DNA of 64,000 nucleotides. Origin: Litorimonas sp046250185. Lineage in GTDB: Bacteria > Pseudomonadota > Alphaproteobacteria > Caulobacterales > Maricaulaceae. Below the pieces are notes generated by a model. That model did no database searches and was not told where the DNA came from. It worked only from the letters and a program-made list of their open reading frames with translations. The DNA lies in NCBI RefSeq assembly GCF_046250185.1, contig NZ_CP176469.1; one strand, given 5' to 3'. A program made the translations under genes and the position numbers. Of this stretch, positions 35,215 to 44,312 are shown in pieces (position 1 is the first letter of the stretch; the number at the start of each line of letters is the position of its first letter).

Positions 35215-36933
35215 TTATAGTGGCGCAGGCTTAATTAATTCTGCTTCCATCAATCCGCGTAGGCTGTTGCCGAGATAAATTTGATCAGCAGCGATAATAT
35301 CTTGCAGGGTCAGCGGCGCTTCAATGGCATCTCCTGCCTCAATTAATTTCGCGCGTAATGTTCCAGGCAACAGACCTGCCGATAGCGGCGGTGTTTGGAG
35401 CTTCCCGCCGCGTTTGATAAATAACGAGGTGAACGACCCTTCGGTCAACTCACCATAAGCGTTAAGAAAAACGACTTCGGCAATCTGCGGATCAATCGCC
35501 TGCACGCGACGCCGTTCCCCGTCATAAAAATCACGGCGAGAGGTTTTAATATCCGTGCGCTGCACGGTAGGTGTCAGCGGGTATTTGGAGAGGAGGAATG
35601 GTAAAGGCTCCGTGAGGGGAACGTAATCTGTGGAAATAATATCTAATGTTCGATCCTGATGAAAAATCCACCGTACACGTTGAGGGTCAGGCGCGTTCAA
35701 AGGCGCCATTGCGATGTTATCTGACAGGCTTTGGCCTGATGCGGCTTCCAGCCGTGCAACATGCGCATCCTCGTGCCGATAACCTGCCTCGGGCGACCAA
35801 TAAAGCGTTTCAATGAATTGCTCTGGGGGAGCGGTTAGGATTTGCGATTTCAGAAGGCATTCGCGATATTCGTCCGCGCCTTCGCTGTCTAAAACAACAC
35901 CGCTCCCAACATCATAGCGTAGCGCGCCGTCTTGCAAGACGGCTGTGCGAATTGCGACGTTAAAGCAAGCATCGCCGCTGGGTGCGATAAACCCAATCGC
36001 CCCGCAATAGGGGCCGCGTGGCCCAGCTTCAAGCTCGTGGATAATCTCCATGGCCCGAATTTTGGGTGCGCCTGTCACTGAACCACATGGGAACAAGCCT
36101 TTGAAGATGTCCAGCCAAGACACGCCGTCTCGCAAGGTCGCGGTGACTTGGCTCGTCATTTGATGAACCGTCGGGTAGGTTTCTAGCGCGAATAATTCAG
36201 GCACTTCGACAGACCCAACTTCAGCAAGGCGTGACAGATCATTGCGGAGCAAATCAACAATCATCAGATTTTCGGCCTGCGATTTAGGTTCGGCCCGCAT
36301 GGCTTCCGCGACAGCTTGGTCATTATTGCCCGCACGGGGGCGCGTCCCTTTCATGGGGCGCATGCGCATATCTTTGCCTGATTTCTCGAAAAACAACTCT
36401 GGAGAAAAGCTAATAATATCTGCCCCGCCGAGGGAAAGAAGTGCGCCGTAGCGCCCTGGCTGCCGCTGACGAAAGGCGGCGAAAATATGCGCGGCGTCTG
36501 CGTATGTTTGGCCCGTCATGGGGAAGGTCAAATTGACCTGATAACAATCGCCAGCTTCGATATAGGCCTGCAGCGTATCAAAACGTGAGACATAGTCTGC
36601 CTCGCTCCAAATGGGCATCAGATCAATCTTGGGCGGCGCCGCCGTATAGAGCATTTCTACGGGCGGTGTGTCAGAGGGCGCATTGAAAACCCCGATCTGT
36701 ATCAGGGGCGCTGAGGTGTCGAGCAGGTCTGTGAGTTTTGTTTCTAACGCGGCCCCTAATTCATAGGCGAAATATCCTGCCACATAGTGACCTGCCGCGA
36801 GGGCGGTCTCTATTTGCGTGAACGCCTGCGCAACGTCCTGCGTTCTCGTGATCGTAATGATCTCAAGCGGGTCAGAGAAATAGAGCTGCCGCCCTGTTGT
36901 TTGATCATCAAAAAGCGCGAAATGCGGGGGCAT
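35215..36933 (-). CDS. Aminodeoxychorismate synthase component I fused to aminodeoxychorismate lyase
   Basis: A 572-residue fusion of PabB and PabC for p-aminobenzoate, the folate precursor. The PabB half (about 1-365) has G-D-C-Y-Q-V-N-L-T near 128, the nucleophilic Lys in P-M-K-G-T-R-P (Met replacing the usual Ile), A-E-N-L-M-I-V-D-L-L-R-N-D and C-G-S-V-T-G-A-P-K near 285. The PabC half (about 370-572) is a class IV aminotransferase fold with D-I-K-T-S-R-R (putative PLP Lys) and L-T-E-G-S-F-T-S-L-F. The fusion makes 4-amino-4-deoxychorismate and then cleaves it to p-aminobenzoate and pyruvate; the glutaminase PabA must come from elsewhere. It lies three bases after pxpC. Confidence 0.93.
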   Translation of the reverse strand: MPPHFALFDDQTTGRQLYFSDPLEIITITRTQDVAQAFTQIETALAAGHYVAGYFAYELGAALETKLTDLLDTSAPLIQIGVFNAPSDTPPVEMLYTAAPPKIDLMPIWSEADYVSRFDTLQAYIEAGDCYQVNLTFPMTGQTYADAAHIFAAFRQRQPGRYGALLSLGGADIISFSPELFFEKSGKDMRMRPMKGTRPRAGNNDQAVAEAMRAEPKSQAENLMIVDLLRNDLSRLAEVGSVEVPELFALETYPTVHQMTSQVTATLRDGVSWLDIFKGLFPCGSVTGAPKIRAMEIIHELEAGPRGPYCGAIGFIAPSGDACFNVAIRTAVLQDGALRYDVGSGVVLDSEGADEYRECLLKSQILTAPPEQFIETLYWSPEAGYRHEDAHVARLEAASGQSLSDNIAMAPLNAPDPQRVRWIFHQDRTLDIISTDYVPLTEPLPFLLSKYPLTPTVQRTDIKTSRRDFYDGERRRVQAIDPQIAEVVFLNAYGELTEGSFTSLFIKRGGKLQTPPLSAGLLPGTLRAKLIEAGDAIEAPLTLQDIIAADQIYLGNSLRGLMEAELIKPAPL

Positions 36934-36936
36934 AAT

Positions 36937-37881
36937 CTAGAAAGAAAATCCAGGAATAACGCTGGCATATAAAGCGTTGCGATGGGTCAGGGCTAACTGT
37001 GCTTCGTCCCCGATGCTGCGGCGGAAACTAACTTGTGCGCCAGGAGCGATTTGTCCGAGCAGCCAGAGGTCTGCCTGAATAATTTGTAGGGCGCGCGCAT
37101 ATCCACCCGTGCAGTGGCCGTCGGCTAATGCGAGGATTGGTTGTCCGTCTGGCGGCACTTGAAGACTGCCAGGCAGCAGAGGTGAACTCGTCATGTTTAG
37201 CGGCTCTTCAAGCGATATGCGGTCCCCTTTCAGGCGTGACCCCATGCGGTCCGTCGCGGTCGTTGCATGGAAGGGCGTCGTATAAAGGTAGCGCCGGGAG
37301 TCGAGGGTGAGATGCTCCCATTCAGGACCAGAAATCGCACGCAGCACGACATGGTTTGAGAGGATTGGCGTAAACCCCCGCGGCAAAGTTTGTGGTGCGT
37401 CATGCTCCAAGCCGAGATTAATTAATTCATCCCCTGTCTTTAACGCGCGCCCCCCAATTCCGCCTAGCTCTGCTGGTGTATATGTCGAGCGACTGCCGAG
37501 GAAATTGTCGCCGTCTAGCCCGCCCGCCACCGCGATATAAGCGCGGCATCCTGCGCGGGTATAGCTCAGCGTCAGGATGTCCCCTGCTTCAACCGAGAAG
37601 GACTTGAGCAGCGGCACGTTTTGCCCGTTCACTTGCGCCCACATCTGCGCCCCCGACAGCGCGACAGTTGTGGGTGTGTTAAAGCGAATGTGCAGGCCGC
37701 CTAAGGCACATTCCAGCGCCGGAGCGTCCCACGGATTGCCGACCAAAAAATTTGCAAGCGCAAAGGACAGCTTGTCGGCCGCCCCGCCGCCAGGGATGCC
37801 TAAATGACGATAGCCTTGCCGCCCAACGTCCTGCAGCGTCGTCTGCGTTCCGCCAGACAGAACTGTTAGATCAGCGCTCAT
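36937..37881 (-). CDS. pxpC: 5-oxoprolinase subunit C (biotin-dependent carboxylase-like)
   Basis: PxpC (314 residues) works with PxpA and PxpB to hydrolyse 5-oxoproline, a toxic by-product of glutamine and glutamate damage, to glutamate using ATP. The family start T-T-L-Q-D-V-G-R-Q-G-Y-R-H-L-G-I-P and then G-A-A-D-K-L-S-F-A-L-A-N are clear, as is D-R-M-G-S-R-L near 213. The gene overlaps pxpB by four bases (ATGA). Older annotations call this family KipA or biotin-dependent carboxyltransferase, but the complete pxpABC order supports 5-oxoprolinase. Confidence 0.93.
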   Translation of the reverse strand: MSADLTVLSGGTQTTLQDVGRQGYRHLGIPGGGAADKLSFALANFLVGNPWDAPALECALGGLHIRFNTPTTVALSGAQMWAQVNGQNVPLLKSFSVEAGDILTLSYTRAGCRAYIAVAGGLDGDNFLGSRSTYTPAELGGIGGRALKTGDELINLGLEHDAPQTLPRGFTPILSNHVVLRAISGPEWEHLTLDSRRYLYTTPFHATTATDRMGSRLKGDRISLEEPLNMTSSPLLPGSLQVPPDGQPILALADGHCTGGYARALQIIQADLWLLGQIAPGAQVSFRRSIGDEAQLALTHRNALYASVIPGFSF

Positions 37882-38561
37882 GACTTGCCGCTTTCATGTG
37901 GCGTTGTGGGCACAAATTGTATTCGGTCGCCAGCTTGCACTAAAAATGGATCTTTGCGTAATTTGTCAAAAATCGAGAGAGGCGTGCGGCCAATAATCTG
38001 CCAGCCACCCGGACTTTCAAGGCCGTAAATACCTGTCTGCCAATTCGCTATACCAACAGACCCCGCCGCCACTTTTGCGCGTGGTGTCGTCTGACGAGGA
38101 TGGTGAAGCGCTATGGGCGCGGCAGATAGAAATGTAAAACCTGGTACAAATCCCATCATGCAAACATTATAAGGCTTTGCGCTATGCAGCTTAATCACTT
38201 CTGTTTCTGACAACCCGCTAGACTTGCAAATCGTTGCCATGTCGGGTCCATCATTGCCGCCGTAATAGACGGGTATCTCAACCAGCTTCCCTGCCTTAGG
38301 TTTCTCTGATTTTGCATTGCGGGCGATCTGGCCTTCAACCCGATTTATAGCCTCTTTTGGTGTGATGGTCGCCCCGTCAAATACCACGACAAGACTGTCA
38401 TAGGCGGGCACGATTTCACACCAAATATCTTGGGCTCTCAGGCTTACCGCAAGGCTTTGCAAGGCGTCACTAACCTTGGCGGAAAACCCGTCGACGTCAT
38501 ATTTAACTAACACAGCGTGGTCGCCGTAAGCCGAAATGTCAGGGGCACGAAATTGGCTCAT
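37878..38561 (-). CDS. pxpB: 5-oxoprolinase subunit B (KipI-like)
   Basis: PxpB (227 residues) belongs to the KipI/cyclophilin-like family. Family segments are D-Y-S-like opening (Y-G-D-H-A-V-L-V-K-Y), M-G-F-V-P-G-F-T-F-L-S near 140, P-R-A-K-V-A-A-G-S-V-G-I-A near 170 and G-G-W-Q-I-I-G-R-T-P near 197. It overlaps pxpA and pxpC by four bases each, a tightly coupled operon. Confidence 0.93.
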   Translation of the reverse strand: MSQFRAPDISAYGDHAVLVKYDVDGFSAKVSDALQSLAVSLRAQDIWCEIVPAYDSLVVVFDGATITPKEAINRVEGQIARNAKSEKPKAGKLVEIPVYYGGNDGPDMATICKSSGLSETEVIKLHSAKPYNVCMMGFVPGFTFLSAAPIALHHPRQTTPRAKVAAGSVGIANWQTGIYGLESPGGWQIIGRTPLSIFDKLRKDPFLVQAGDRIQFVPTTPHESGKS

Positions 38562-39331
38562 GGAGCGAAAGCCTTAATTTGAACACCCATAGACTCAATC
38601 GCGGCGCGCGCGGCTTGCGCCGTTTTTACGGCACCCGCACTGTCGCCATGAACACAGAGAGAGCGGGCATTGATGCGGAGCGTGCGACCTGTATCGGTTT
38701 GAACTTCGCCAGTGGTCGCAAGGGCTTTGGCTTGGGCGAGCCGATCTTCCTGATCCTCAATCACAGCGCGGGGGAGAGCGCGGCTGACCAAATGACCTCC
38801 ATCCGTGTAGCGCCGATCGATAAATCCCTCCGCGACGAATGTGAGTCCCGCCGCCTCCGCCGCTTTGCCCATTTCGGAATTTGGCCCGCCCAGGAAAACA
38901 AGACTTGGATCAATCGCAGAAACCACGGCAGCGATCAAATCGGCTTTCTCGCGGTCTTGCACAGCATCGTTATATAATGCGCCGTGGGGTTTGACGTATC
39001 GGACGCGGCCGCCTTTTTCAGCGGCAATTTCGATCAATGTGTTGATCTGCTGGGTCAGGGTCTCGGTCAGGGCTTCTGGTTCAATATCATAGCCGAGCAG
39101 GAGTGATTTGCGGCCAAAGTTATCGCGATCAGGATAAGCGGGATGGGCACCAATCGCGACTCCGCTGGCCACGGCATTTGCGACTGTGGTCGCCATGCTC
39201 GCTTTATCGCCCGCATGGCCGCCGCATGCGATGTTTGCAGAGCTAATAGATGTGACGATTTGCGCCTCGACCCAGGCCCAGTCCGCATTATCGGCCTCTC
39301 CAATATCTGCATTCAAATCAATCATTCTCAT
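38558..39331 (-). CDS. pxpA: 5-oxoprolinase subunit A (LamB/YcsF family)
   Basis: PxpA (257 residues) is the YcsF-family subunit. It shows the N-terminal D-L-N-A-D-I-G-E, the N-I-A-C-G-G-H-A-G-D signature near 33, V-K-P-H-G-A-L-Y-N-D near 108 and E-G-F-I-D-R-R-Y near 168. It opens the pxpABC-pabBC operon and is divergent from the TauE/SafE-type permease gene, with only a short shared upstream gap. The start could be this ATG or the one six bases later. Confidence 0.94.
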   Translation of the reverse strand: MRMIDLNADIGEADNADWAWVEAQIVTSISSANIACGGHAGDKASMATTVANAVASGVAIGAHPAYPDRDNFGRKSLLLGYDIEPEALTETLTQQINTLIEIAAEKGGRVRYVKPHGALYNDAVQDREKADLIAAVVSAIDPSLVFLGGPNSEMGKAAEAAGLTFVAEGFIDRRYTDGGHLVSRALPRAVIEDQEDRLAQAKALATTGEVQTDTGRTLRINARSLCVHGDSAGAVKTAQAARAAIESMGVQIKAFAP

Positions 39332-39393
39332 AATTCTTCTTTAACAGCAAATTTGCGTTTGAACATATGGTTTTCGCCCGCAATAAGACACAG

Positions 39394-40140
39394 ATGATAG
39401 ATCAGCCCTTATTTTGGATAACCGCCATCGTCGCCGTTGTGATTACTGGCATTTCTAAGGGCGGTTTTGGTGGTCTGGCTTTGTTTGCGGTGCCGCTCAT
39501 GGCATTGACGATCTCGCCGCTTCAAGCCGCAGGGATCATGTTACCGATTTTGATCGTAATGGATTGGATCAGCGTATGGTCATATCGCAAGCATTGGGAC
39601 AAAGCGCTGGTCTTTAAAATGGTGCCAGCTGCCGTCATTGGCATCGGTATTGGCTGGGCATTGGCGGGGTATGTGACCGATAATCTGGTGCGAGTAATTG
39701 TTGGTATGATCGCAGTGGCGTTCCCGCTTTATCACTGGTTTGGTCCGAAGAGTGGCCTGGCAGCGATCAAAGATAGCCGTCTGGCAGGCTACATTGCGGG
39801 GTCTCTGGCGGGCTTTACCAGCTTCATCGCCCATGCAGGCGGCCCGCCTTTCCAAGCCTACGCCATTCCGCAGGGTCTCCCACACCGTATCTATGCGGGC
39901 AGTGCGGTGATGTTCTTTTTTGTCGTTAACGCCGTCAAGCTTGTGCCATATGCGGCGCTGGGACAATTTGATAAAACGAATTTGACGACGTCTCTGATCT
40001 TGCTGCCTCTCGCGCCCATCGGCGTTTTGATCGGTGTATATTTGGTCAAACGGATAGATGGGACGCTTTTCTACCGCATCATGTATGGGCTAATTTTTAT
40101 CACGGGCCTTAAGCTCTTATTTGACGTCTTTATCGGCTAG
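39394..40140 (+). CDS. TauE/SafE-family membrane permease
   Basis: This 248-residue protein has about eight membrane segments and the TauE/SafE pattern: G-I-S-K-G-G-F-G-G near 19, a mid-protein G-S-L-A-G-F-T-S-F-I-A-H-A-G-G-P-P near 135, and a late I-T-G-L-K-L-L. The family exports or imports sulfite, sulfoacetate and related anions; the substrate is unknown here. The ATG 39394 puts the first helix at the usual place, but ATG 39367 is also in frame; neither has a strong ribosome site. It converges on the TerB-like gene with a two-base gap. Confidence 0.88.
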   Translation: MIDQPLFWITAIVAVVITGISKGGFGGLALFAVPLMALTISPLQAAGIMLPILIVMDWISVWSYRKHWDKALVFKMVPAAVIGIGIGWALAGYVTDNLVRVIVGMIAVAFPLYHWFGPKSGLAAIKDSRLAGYIAGSLAGFTSFIAHAGGPPFQAYAIPQGLPHRIYAGSAVMFFFVVNAVKLVPYAALGQFDKTNLTTSLILLPLAPIGVLIGVYLVKRIDGTLFYRIMYGLIFITGLKLLFDVFIG

Positions 40141-40142
40141 GC

Positions 40143-40547
40143 TCACGTTTTGCTTCGCACGGGTGATAAATCCCAATAGGCAGCCGTCAAGTTCACAACC
40201 TCAACCTCTTGGCCGACGAAATCTCCGTCCAATGTGGAAAGATCAATCATGGCGTCCAAGACAGCTCTTTTTTGGGTAAAACTATCGAGCGCCATGGCAG
40301 TCTCCGCAACGACCAAATCCCCGAGGGGGCTATGCATATCTTTAATAATTGCGGGGATTTTGGCCGTAAACCAGCGGCGGACGGTGTCGTCTTCGTAAAA
40401 ATTGTTCGGATCAATCACGTCTGCGAGTTGCCGAACATTGGTCACAAACCGCTCACGCTCCGCATCACTCACCGTGTGGTCGGACGCAATGACGCAGGCC
40501 ATCAAGGTCATGATATGCTGCCAGTTATCGGGGGTAGATTGCGCCAT
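40143..40547 (-). CDS. TerB-like helical protein
   Basis: This 134-residue soluble, acidic, all-helical protein has M-A-C-V-I-A-S-D-H-T-V-S-D-A-E-R-E-R near 16 and a second similar repeat, D-L-S-T-L-D-G-D-F-V-G-Q-E, about 90 residues later, with the acidic D-x-x-x-x-x-E pattern of TerB-type domains. TerB proteins are linked to tellurite response but many have other roles. The evidence is a fold-level resemblance. A five-copy 12-base repeat lies in its upstream region. Confidence 0.6.
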   Translation of the reverse strand: MAQSTPDNWQHIMTLMACVIASDHTVSDAERERFVTNVRQLADVIDPNNFYEDDTVRRWFTAKIPAIIKDMHSPLGDLVVAETAMALDSFTQKRAVLDAMIDLSTLDGDFVGQEVEVVNLTAAYWDLSPVRSKT

Positions 40548-40616
40548 ATCGTGTCCCTTACGCTAGCGAAAGGATTACGCCAAAGCTCTGAATATTTATT
40601 TAAATTTGTCTGAAAG

Positions 40617-40676
40617 TTATTCTGACAATTATTCTGACAATTATTCTGACAATTATTCTGACAATTATTCTGACAA
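40617..40676. repeat. Five perfect tandem copies of a 12-base unit
   Basis: The unit TTATTCTGACAA occurs five times without error, at 40617, 40629, 40641, 40653 and 40665. On the minus strand each copy reads TTGTCAGAATAA, which looks like a -35 box next to an AT-rich stretch. The array lies between the stop of the BaiN-like gene and the start of the TerB-like gene. It is open in one plus-strand frame as Y-S-D-N repeats, but this is not a convincing gene. Confidence 0.95.
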
Positions 40677-40699
40677 TTTCCTGGTTCGCGCGGAGATAA

Positions 40700-41875
40700 T
40701 TAAATCGCGTCGCCGCAGGCCACACCGCTGGCCCAAGCCCATTGAAAATTATGCCCGCCCAGATGCCCCGTCACGTCCACTACTTCGCCAATGAAATAGA
40801 GACCTGGCACAGCTTTCGCCTCCATCGTTTTGGACGATAGGTCGTCTGTATTCACGCCGCCCTTGGTGACCTCTGCCGTTCGAAAGCCTTCGCTGCCCGC
40901 AGGTTTCACATACCATTGATTGACCATCAGTGCGAGATTGGTGAGGGCTGTGTCTGGCATATCGGCAAGGCGAACCTGCCTGACGTAACTCGCCATATAA
41001 TCTGCCAAACGCTGCGGCAGATATTGGGTTAGCCAGACCGCAGGGCTCTTACGCGGTGTCTCGACACGGGCACGTTTTAATTCGGTCAACAAATCCTGTC
41101 CCGGCGCGAGGTCTAGCGTGATTTCATCGCCAGGGGACCAATAGGAACTGATTTGCAAAATCGCGGGGCCAGATAGACCGCGATGAGTGAAAAGCAAGGC
41201 TTCGTCAAACGTCGCGTCACTATGGCTAACCCGACTGTCGACGCTGACACCCGAGAGCGCCTTGATCGGCTCTTTTAATCCGTCTGTGAATGTCAGCGGG
41301 ACGAGGGCGGGTACGGGTTCCACAACATTGAGCCCGAATTGATCTGCGAGCTGGTAGCCAAATCGACTGGCTCCCATTTTGGGGATAGACGGCCCGCCGC
41401 ACGCGACCACGACATTGTCTGCTGTCAGGGTTTGACGCGGAGTTGATACCAAAAACCGTTCGCCCTTTTTGTCGACGCCTAAGACTTCGGTTGATAATTG
41501 AATGTTGTTATTGGCCGCTTTACACTCTGCGATCAACATATCGATGATTTGCTGGCTCTTCCCATCGCAAAATAATTGGCCTTTTGTCTTCTCATGATAG
41601 GCAATGCCGTAGCGTTCCACCAGCGCGATGAAATCGTGTTGGGTGTAGCGCCGTAGCGCGGATTTGCAGAAATGCGGGTTTTGGCTCAAGAAATTATTGG
41701 GGCCGCAATAGAGATTGGTGAAGTTGCACCGCCCGCCGCCACTAATACGGACTTTCTCGGCAGGTTTACTGGCGTGATCAAGAATTAAGACAGAGCGCCT
41801 CCGCGCCCCTGCGCGCGCGCCGCACATCAGGCCAGCCGCCCCTGCGCCAATAATGATCACATCGTAATGGCTCAT
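40700..41875 (-). CDS. BaiN/HI0933-type NAD(P)/FAD-dependent flavoprotein
   Basis: This 391-residue flavoprotein starts with the dinucleotide fold I-I-G-A-G-A-A-G-L-M and has the family S-G-G-G-R-C-N-F-T-N near 45 and late G-L-Y-F-I-G-E-V-V-D-V-T-G-H-L-G-G-H-N-F-Q-W-A. The group is named after bile-acid reductase BaiN and HI0933, and most members have no known substrate. It overlaps the Nudix gene by four bases. Confidence 0.9.
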   Translation of the reverse strand: MSHYDVIIIGAGAAGLMCGARAGARRRSVLILDHASKPAEKVRISGGGRCNFTNLYCGPNNFLSQNPHFCKSALRRYTQHDFIALVERYGIAYHEKTKGQLFCDGKSQQIIDMLIAECKAANNNIQLSTEVLGVDKKGERFLVSTPRQTLTADNVVVACGGPSIPKMGASRFGYQLADQFGLNVVEPVPALVPLTFTDGLKEPIKALSGVSVDSRVSHSDATFDEALLFTHRGLSGPAILQISSYWSPGDEITLDLAPGQDLLTELKRARVETPRKSPAVWLTQYLPQRLADYMASYVRQVRLADMPDTALTNLALMVNQWYVKPAGSEGFRTAEVTKGGVNTDDLSSKTMEAKAVPGLYFIGEVVDVTGHLGGHNFQWAWASGVACGDAI

Positions 41876-42435
41876 GACAACTCGCCGCGTTCTGCCATAA
41901 AGGCGAGCTTGTAAACAGCCGACACGGTGAGAGCTTGCCAGATCTCCCCTGCCTCTGTGGCCTTAATGACCTCGTCTAGCGAGAGTTTCATCACGCTAAT
42001 GTCTTCGCTACTTTCTGGTGCGGCCTCGCCTTGCGTCAGGCCTGTGGCAAGGAAGGTCGTGGCCTTTTCGTCCGTTACAGAATTAGATAAATGCTGGTGA
42101 AGAATTTGGGTGTAATGCGTTGCAATCAAGCCTGTTTCTTCCCGTAATTCCCGCGCGGCGGCGAGTTGCAAGTCTGCGTCCAAAGCAGCCCCGCCAGCTG
42201 GAAATTCCCAGCTATAGGCCTTAAAGCCAAACCGGCTTTGCCCCACCAGCCAGACATGGCCGTCCTCATAGGGCACTATCCCAACTGCATGGTTTTGAAA
42301 GTGCACCAACCCGTAATTTGCGGGCCGACCATTAGGGTCATGAGCATCATATTCCGACACGCGAAACCACGGATTTTCAAAGCGGGGAGTCTCTTGGCCA
42401 ATCGACCAAGCAAAGGGTTTGCGGGGGAGTTCCAT
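41872..42435 (-). CDS. Nudix hydrolase, ADP-ribose pyrophosphatase-like
   Basis: The 187-residue protein has the Nudix core R-E-L-R-E-E-T-G-L near 95-103, preceded by F-P-A-G-G, as in ADP-ribose pyrophosphatases. The Glu usually eight residues before this R-E is replaced by Ala-Asp, a slight departure from the consensus. It probably cleaves a nucleoside diphosphate linked to a sugar or similar group. The ATG 42435 fits the family better than upstream start 42504. It is coupled to the flavoprotein gene and divergent from the phosphoesterase gene. Confidence 0.86.
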   Translation of the reverse strand: MELPRKPFAWSIGQETPRFENPWFRVSEYDAHDPNGRPANYGLVHFQNHAVGIVPYEDGHVWLVGQSRFGFKAYSWEFPAGGAALDADLQLAAARELREETGLIATHYTQILHQHLSNSVTDEKATTFLATGLTQGEAAPESSEDISVMKLSLDEVIKATEAGEIWQALTVSAVYKLAFMAERGELS

Positions 42436-42605
42436 GGCGCGTATATAACTGAAAATCACAGCAGAGCAATTCCGCGTATCACTGAGTTTAAAAGTGGCTT
42501 TCAAATAGCCGTAGGCATAGGCGGAACTGGCGAGGCGACCACGCGTAGATTAAATGAACCAATCCTTCCAGCTACCGACTGTATGGATAATAAAAAGGGC
42601 GATAC

Positions 42606-43403
42606 GTGACCTCCATTCTCCAATTCTCAGATATTCATTTTGGCGTCGAAGATAAAAATGCCATGGCCGCCGTACGCGATTACGCCAAGACGCTTTCGCC
42701 CGACCTCGCTCTTATCTGCGGAGATATTACGCAAAGTGGAAAGATCGAAGAATTCAAGGCGGCACGGGATTGGATCGAACAATTTGACGCGCCAAAGATC
42801 GTGACACCTGGCAATCACGACACGCCAATGTTTGGTATTTTACACCGTATCTTTGATCCCTTTGGACGTTATAATAAATTTATCGCGCCCTTGGGTGAAA
42901 CGATGTTCGTAGACGAAAATATTGCACTCATGCCCTATAACACAGCACGAGGCGTACAGGCTAAACTGGATTGGTCGCTCGGTGTCGTTGACCTCTCGGA
43001 CTTGGCTGCAAAGGTCTCGCATCTCAAAGCGAAAAATCCGTCTGTTTTAAAAATGATCGCGGTGCATCACCCGCTCATCTATCCTCCCGTATCGCCGCTT
43101 ATCAAAGAAACGAAGCGCGGGGAGGCTGCCGTGAAATTACTTAGCGATGCCAATATTGACGGCGTGCTAAGCGGGCATGTCCACGCGCCTTTCGTTGTAG
43201 AACGGGAGCCGGGGCAGACGGAATTGCTATCTATCGGGTCTGGCACACTATCAACACGTCAACGCGGGAAGCCTGCCAGCTTTAATCATATTGAAATCGA
43301 CAGCCGTGACATCCGCGTCACAGCAATTAATTGGACGGGCGACAAATTCGAGCGCGCAGAGGCTTGGACAAAATCTCGCGTCGATTTAAGGCGGACCGCG
43401 TAA
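42606..43403 (+). CDS. Calcineurin-like metallophosphoesterase
   Basis: This 265-residue enzyme has the full di-metal motif set: F-S-D-I-H-F-G (Asp9, His11), C-G-D-I-T, G-N-H-D, H-H-P and G-H-V-H. Such enzymes hydrolyse phosphodi- or monoesters, for example cAMP, nucleotide or lipid phosphates; the substrate is unknown. The start is GTG with AAGGG upstream. The stop overlaps the next start (TAATG), so the lipid-kinase-like protein is co-translated, which hints at lipid or phosphoester metabolism. Confidence 0.92.
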   Translation: MTSILQFSDIHFGVEDKNAMAAVRDYAKTLSPDLALICGDITQSGKIEEFKAARDWIEQFDAPKIVTPGNHDTPMFGILHRIFDPFGRYNKFIAPLGETMFVDENIALMPYNTARGVQAKLDWSLGVVDLSDLAAKVSHLKAKNPSVLKMIAVHHPLIYPPVSPLIKETKRGEAAVKLLSDANIDGVLSGHVHAPFVVEREPGQTELLSIGSGTLSTRQRGKPASFNHIEIDSRDIRVTAINWTGDKFERAEAWTKSRVDLRRTA

Positions 43404-44293
43404 TGGCAAAATTTCAAAACCCAGCTGTCGTAATAAATGCCGCATCGGGCAGCACCACGAACATTAGCGAAGAGATATTCGAATTCTTTGCGGATCGCCA
43501 TGCTGTCAATGCAACCTGCCATTATGTCGACCCGCAAGATTTGGACAGCACGCTAGATATGGTCTTGGACGAAGGCGCAGACTTGCTGGTGACGTTTGGC
43601 GGCGACGGAACATCTTTGGCTGCAGCGCACAGGGCAGGGACAAAAAACATTCCCATCGTCCCGTTACCAGGCGGCACGATGAACATTCTGCCCAAAGCGC
43701 TTTACGGGTCAGAGGACTGGCCCGAAGTGTTGGACTTAGCGCTGTCGCAAGACACGCCGCGTTGGATACCGGCGGGGCGTCTAAATGAGCAGACTTTTCT
43801 TGTGGCTGCGATGATCGGCACAGTTGTTCGGGTCGGCGTAACGCGGGAATTAATGCGAGAAGGCGCCATTTTACAAGCCACAACGAATATGGTCGAAACG
43901 CTACGCGACGTAGGACCAGATGAGGGATTTCTCTACCGTTTGGACGGCGCGGTCACGCCACTGGCCGCTAATATGCTTCAAGTGACTTGCCCCTTTATGA
44001 GCGCCTATAGCGATGATCCAGAGGCGTTCGAAATTGCGGCCGTCAATATTATGTCTTATGCCGACCTACCTGCCTTAGGTTTGACCGCGCTTATGGATGA
44101 ATGGCGGGACAATAAATCCGTAGAATCGCAAATGGCGCGCAAAGTCGAGGTTATAGGTGAGGGGGACATTGAAGTCCTACTCGATGGGGAATATCGAACG
44201 CTACAATTCCCGCTCTCAATTTCTCTCAATCGCAAGGGTGCCTATATCTTATGCCCCGCACCCAAACAGCAATTTAGTCAAGATACGGATTAA
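43403..44293 (+). CDS. Diacylglycerol-kinase catalytic domain protein (YegS-like)
   Basis: The 296-residue protein has the lipid-kinase core: V-V-I-N-A-A-S-G-S near 8, the nucleotide-binding T-F-G-G-D-G-T near 62, then P-L-P-G-G-T-M-N-I near 85. Members phosphorylate lipid head groups such as diacylglycerol, ceramide or phosphatidylglycerol. The ATG at 43403 overlaps the upstream stop by one base. tRNA-Ser follows on the opposite strand. Confidence 0.88.
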   Translation: MAKFQNPAVVINAASGSTTNISEEIFEFFADRHAVNATCHYVDPQDLDSTLDMVLDEGADLLVTFGGDGTSLAAAHRAGTKNIPIVPLPGGTMNILPKALYGSEDWPEVLDLALSQDTPRWIPAGRLNEQTFLVAAMIGTVVRVGVTRELMREGAILQATTNMVETLRDVGPDEGFLYRLDGAVTPLAANMLQVTCPFMSAYSDDPEAFEIAAVNIMSYADLPALGLTALMDEWRDNKSVESQMARKVEVIGEGDIEVLLDGEYRTLQFPLSISLNRKGAYILCPAPKQQFSQDTD

Positions 44294-44312
44294 TCAGAAC
44301 TGTTATAGAGAC

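Noticed and set aside
40617..40676. Possible CRISPR array
   Set aside because: The 12-base copies are directly joined with no spacers and no cas genes are in the window.
40606..40794. Plus-strand ORF with Y-S-D-N repeats
   Set aside because: It is the 12-base tandem repeat read in one frame and runs into the antisense of the BaiN-like gene; no ribosome site or family support.
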